Shown piece by piece: positions 63,110 to 64,000 of a stretch of 64,000 bases of DNA; position 1 is the stretch's first letter; the number at the start of each line of letters is the position of its first letter. Origin of the DNA: Pseudomonas sp. dw_612 (GTDB lineage: Bacteria; Pseudomonadota; Gammaproteobacteria; Pseudomonadales; Pseudomonadaceae); assembly GCF_018449725.1 (NCBI RefSeq), contig NZ_JAAVVC010000014.1, positions 1-64,000 on the forward strand. The letters are read 5' to 3'. The translations under genes were made by a program, and so were the position numbers. Below the pieces are notes generated by a model that was not told the origin of the DNA, searched no databases, and saw nothing but the letters and a program-made list of their open reading frames with translations.

Positions 63110-63179
63110 TGTTCACTATTGTTCATTGTCAACCGCCGAAGTGTTCAGTTGTTCAGCCACAACTGTTCATTTCTGTTCA
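63110..63179. promoter_or_regulatory. Six TGTTCA repeats, probable activator sites
   Basis: TGTTCA at 63110, 63120, 63142, 63150, 63164 and 63174, all in the same orientation and mostly near multiples of a helical turn. They end 65 bases upstream of a sigma-54 promoter. Confidence 0.7.
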
Positions 63180-63243
63180 GCAACGAACGCGGTTTTCCCT
63201 TCTTTCCGAGGATTTTTAAACAAGATCAACCACTTGTGATTTC

Positions 63244-63259
63244 TGGCACGAATGTCGCT
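63244..63259 (+). promoter_or_regulatory. Sigma-54 promoter of the GlpS-like operon
   Basis: TGGCACGAATGTCGCT: -24 GG and -12 GC are 12 bases apart; the second element is TCGC rather than the ideal TTGC. It is 47 bases before the ABC gene start. Confidence 0.72.
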
Positions 63260-63305
63260 CTATCGCTTCGGTCGCTTGACTCCAAATAATAAAAAAGGCC
63301 GAGCC

Positions 63306-64000
63306 ATGTCATTAACCCTGGAGCACGTCAGCCGTACCGTCGAGGGCCAGACCTGGATCGACGATGCGTGCCTTGTTTTCGAACCCGGATCCTTCAACGT
63401 TTTGCTCGGGCGCACGCTGTCCGGCAAAACCAGTCTCATGCGTTTGATGGCCGGTCTGGACAAGCCCGACAGTGGGCGCATCCTGATGAACGGCGTCGAC
63501 GTCACCCAACGCCCGGTGCGCCTGCGCAATGTGTCGATGGTCTACCAGCAATTCATCAACTACCCGACCATGACGGTGTTCGAGAACATCGCCTCGCCCT
63601 TGCGCCAGGGCGGTGTGTCCAACGAACTGATCCAGAGCAAAGTGCTGGAAACCGCGAAGATGCTGCGCATCGAGAAATTCCTCCAGCGCCATCCGCTGGA
63701 GCTGTCCGGCGGCCAGCAACAACGCACGGCCATGGCCCGGGCGCTGGTCAAGGATGCCGAGCTGATCCTGTTCGACGAACCGCTGGTCAACCTCGACTAC
63801 AAACTGCGCGAAGAGCTGCGCCAGGAAATGCGCGAGCTGTTCAAGGCGCGGCACACCATCGCCATCTACGCCACCACCGAACCCAACGAAGCCCTCGCGC
63901 TGGGCGGTACCACCACGATTCTGCATGAAGGTCGGGTGATCCAGAGCGGCAAGTCTTCCGAGGTGTATCACCAGCCGCAAACGGTGCTGGCGGCAGAGTT
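63306..64000 (+). CDS. ABC transporter ATP-binding protein, GlpS-like (partial)
   Basis: The first 231 codons of an ABC ATPase that runs off the window. Start ATG at 63306 (MSLTLEHVSRTVEGQ). Walker A GRTLSGKTS, Q-loop MVYQQFINYPTMT, signature LSGGQQQR and Walker B LILFDEPLVNLD are present, but the switch histidine is missing: the segment reads YATTEPNEA instead of YVTHDQ-EA. The plan resembles GlpS of the glycerol GlpSTPQV importers, where two ATPases form a pair, so the next gene would be expected to encode the partner. Substrate inferred from similarity only. Confidence 0.82.
   Translation, partial: MSLTLEHVSRTVEGQTWIDDACLVFEPGSFNVLLGRTLSGKTSLMRLMAGLDKPDSGRILMNGVDVTQRPVRLRNVSMVYQQFINYPTMTVFENIASPLRQGGVSNELIQSKVLETAKMLRIEKFLQRHPLELSGGQQQRTAMARALVKDAELILFDEPLVNLDYKLREELRQEMRELFKARHTIAIYATTEPNEALALGGTTTILHEGRVIQSGKSSEVYHQPQTVLAAE

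Noticed and set aside
63312..63980. Minus-strand frame of 222 residues and plus-strand frame 63368-63928
   Set aside because: Both overlap the ABC ATPase that starts at 63306 and has all main motifs; that gene simply has no stop before the window ends.

Overview
The window is a stretch of Pseudomonas chromosome, most likely from the P. fluorescens group. The evidence is the GC-rich coding sequence, dense copies of the Pseudomonas REP/REPIN family (the half-repeat GTGGGAGCGGGCTTGCTCGCGA), a PrrF sRNA, a CrcY-type sRNA and a leucine/isovalerate (liu) gene set. I see no tRNA or rRNA genes, prophage, transposase or CRISPR array. Gene starts were chosen by RBS, overlap and family length, so several differ from the longest open frame.

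Layout. 0-2.6 kb: a leucine-rich-repeat protein kinase and the ZapE ATPase. 2.9-9.4 kb: a complete Csu-type chaperone-usher pilus operon with four spore-coat-U subunits, chaperone, usher and tip adhesin. 9.7-16.6 kb: a spermidine/putrescine-type ABC importer interleaved with a three-part HcnABC-like flavin/iron-sulfur dehydrogenase, next to a divergent IclR regulator. 17.8-21 kb: an ECF sigma/anti-sigma pair divergent from a membrane-anchored catalase-like peroxidase and a cytochrome b561, sharing a symmetrical double promoter. 21.2-25.7 kb: an MFS exporter with divergent HxlR regulator, an M14 carboxypeptidase, the Fur-controlled sRNA PrrF, a DUF6124-type protein and an XRE/S24 regulator whose nucleophile serine is alanine. 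25.8-38.6 kb: leucine/isovalerate degradation (liuABCD, liuE, liuR) split by an acyl-CoA ligase, an oxidoreductase pair with its LysR regulator and the catabolite-repression sRNA CrcY. 38.7-44.4 kb: LysR/acyl-CoA dehydrogenase pair, a phosphate-binding-protein/OmpA fusion, xthA and a GNAT acetyltransferase. 44.5-49.9 kb: tamA-tamB. 50-56 kb: a small AT-rich patch, a small secreted protein, then a MarR-controlled tripartite EmrAB-type drug efflux operon. 56-61 kb: lpxH, ppiB, glnS, cysS. 61-64 kb: a sigma-54 activator divergent from the first gene of a GlpS-type ABC importer that runs off the window.

The parts most worth following up are regulatory. They are two divergent ECF promoters with identical GGAATAA-N14-CGTC architecture, one of which would transcribe a 159-bp inverted repeat as the sigma-gene leader; a 60-bp nested dyad at the HxlR/MFS divergent promoter; six TGTTCA repeats upstream of a sigma-54 promoter; matching LiuR-like palindromes at two separated loci; and a 135-bp tandem REPIN array between two subunit genes of one enzyme. 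No entirely unknown multi-gene system is evident. The best candidate for an uncharacterised pathway is the ABC/HcnABC-like cluster at 9.7-16.6 kb, whose substrate cannot be read from the sequence.
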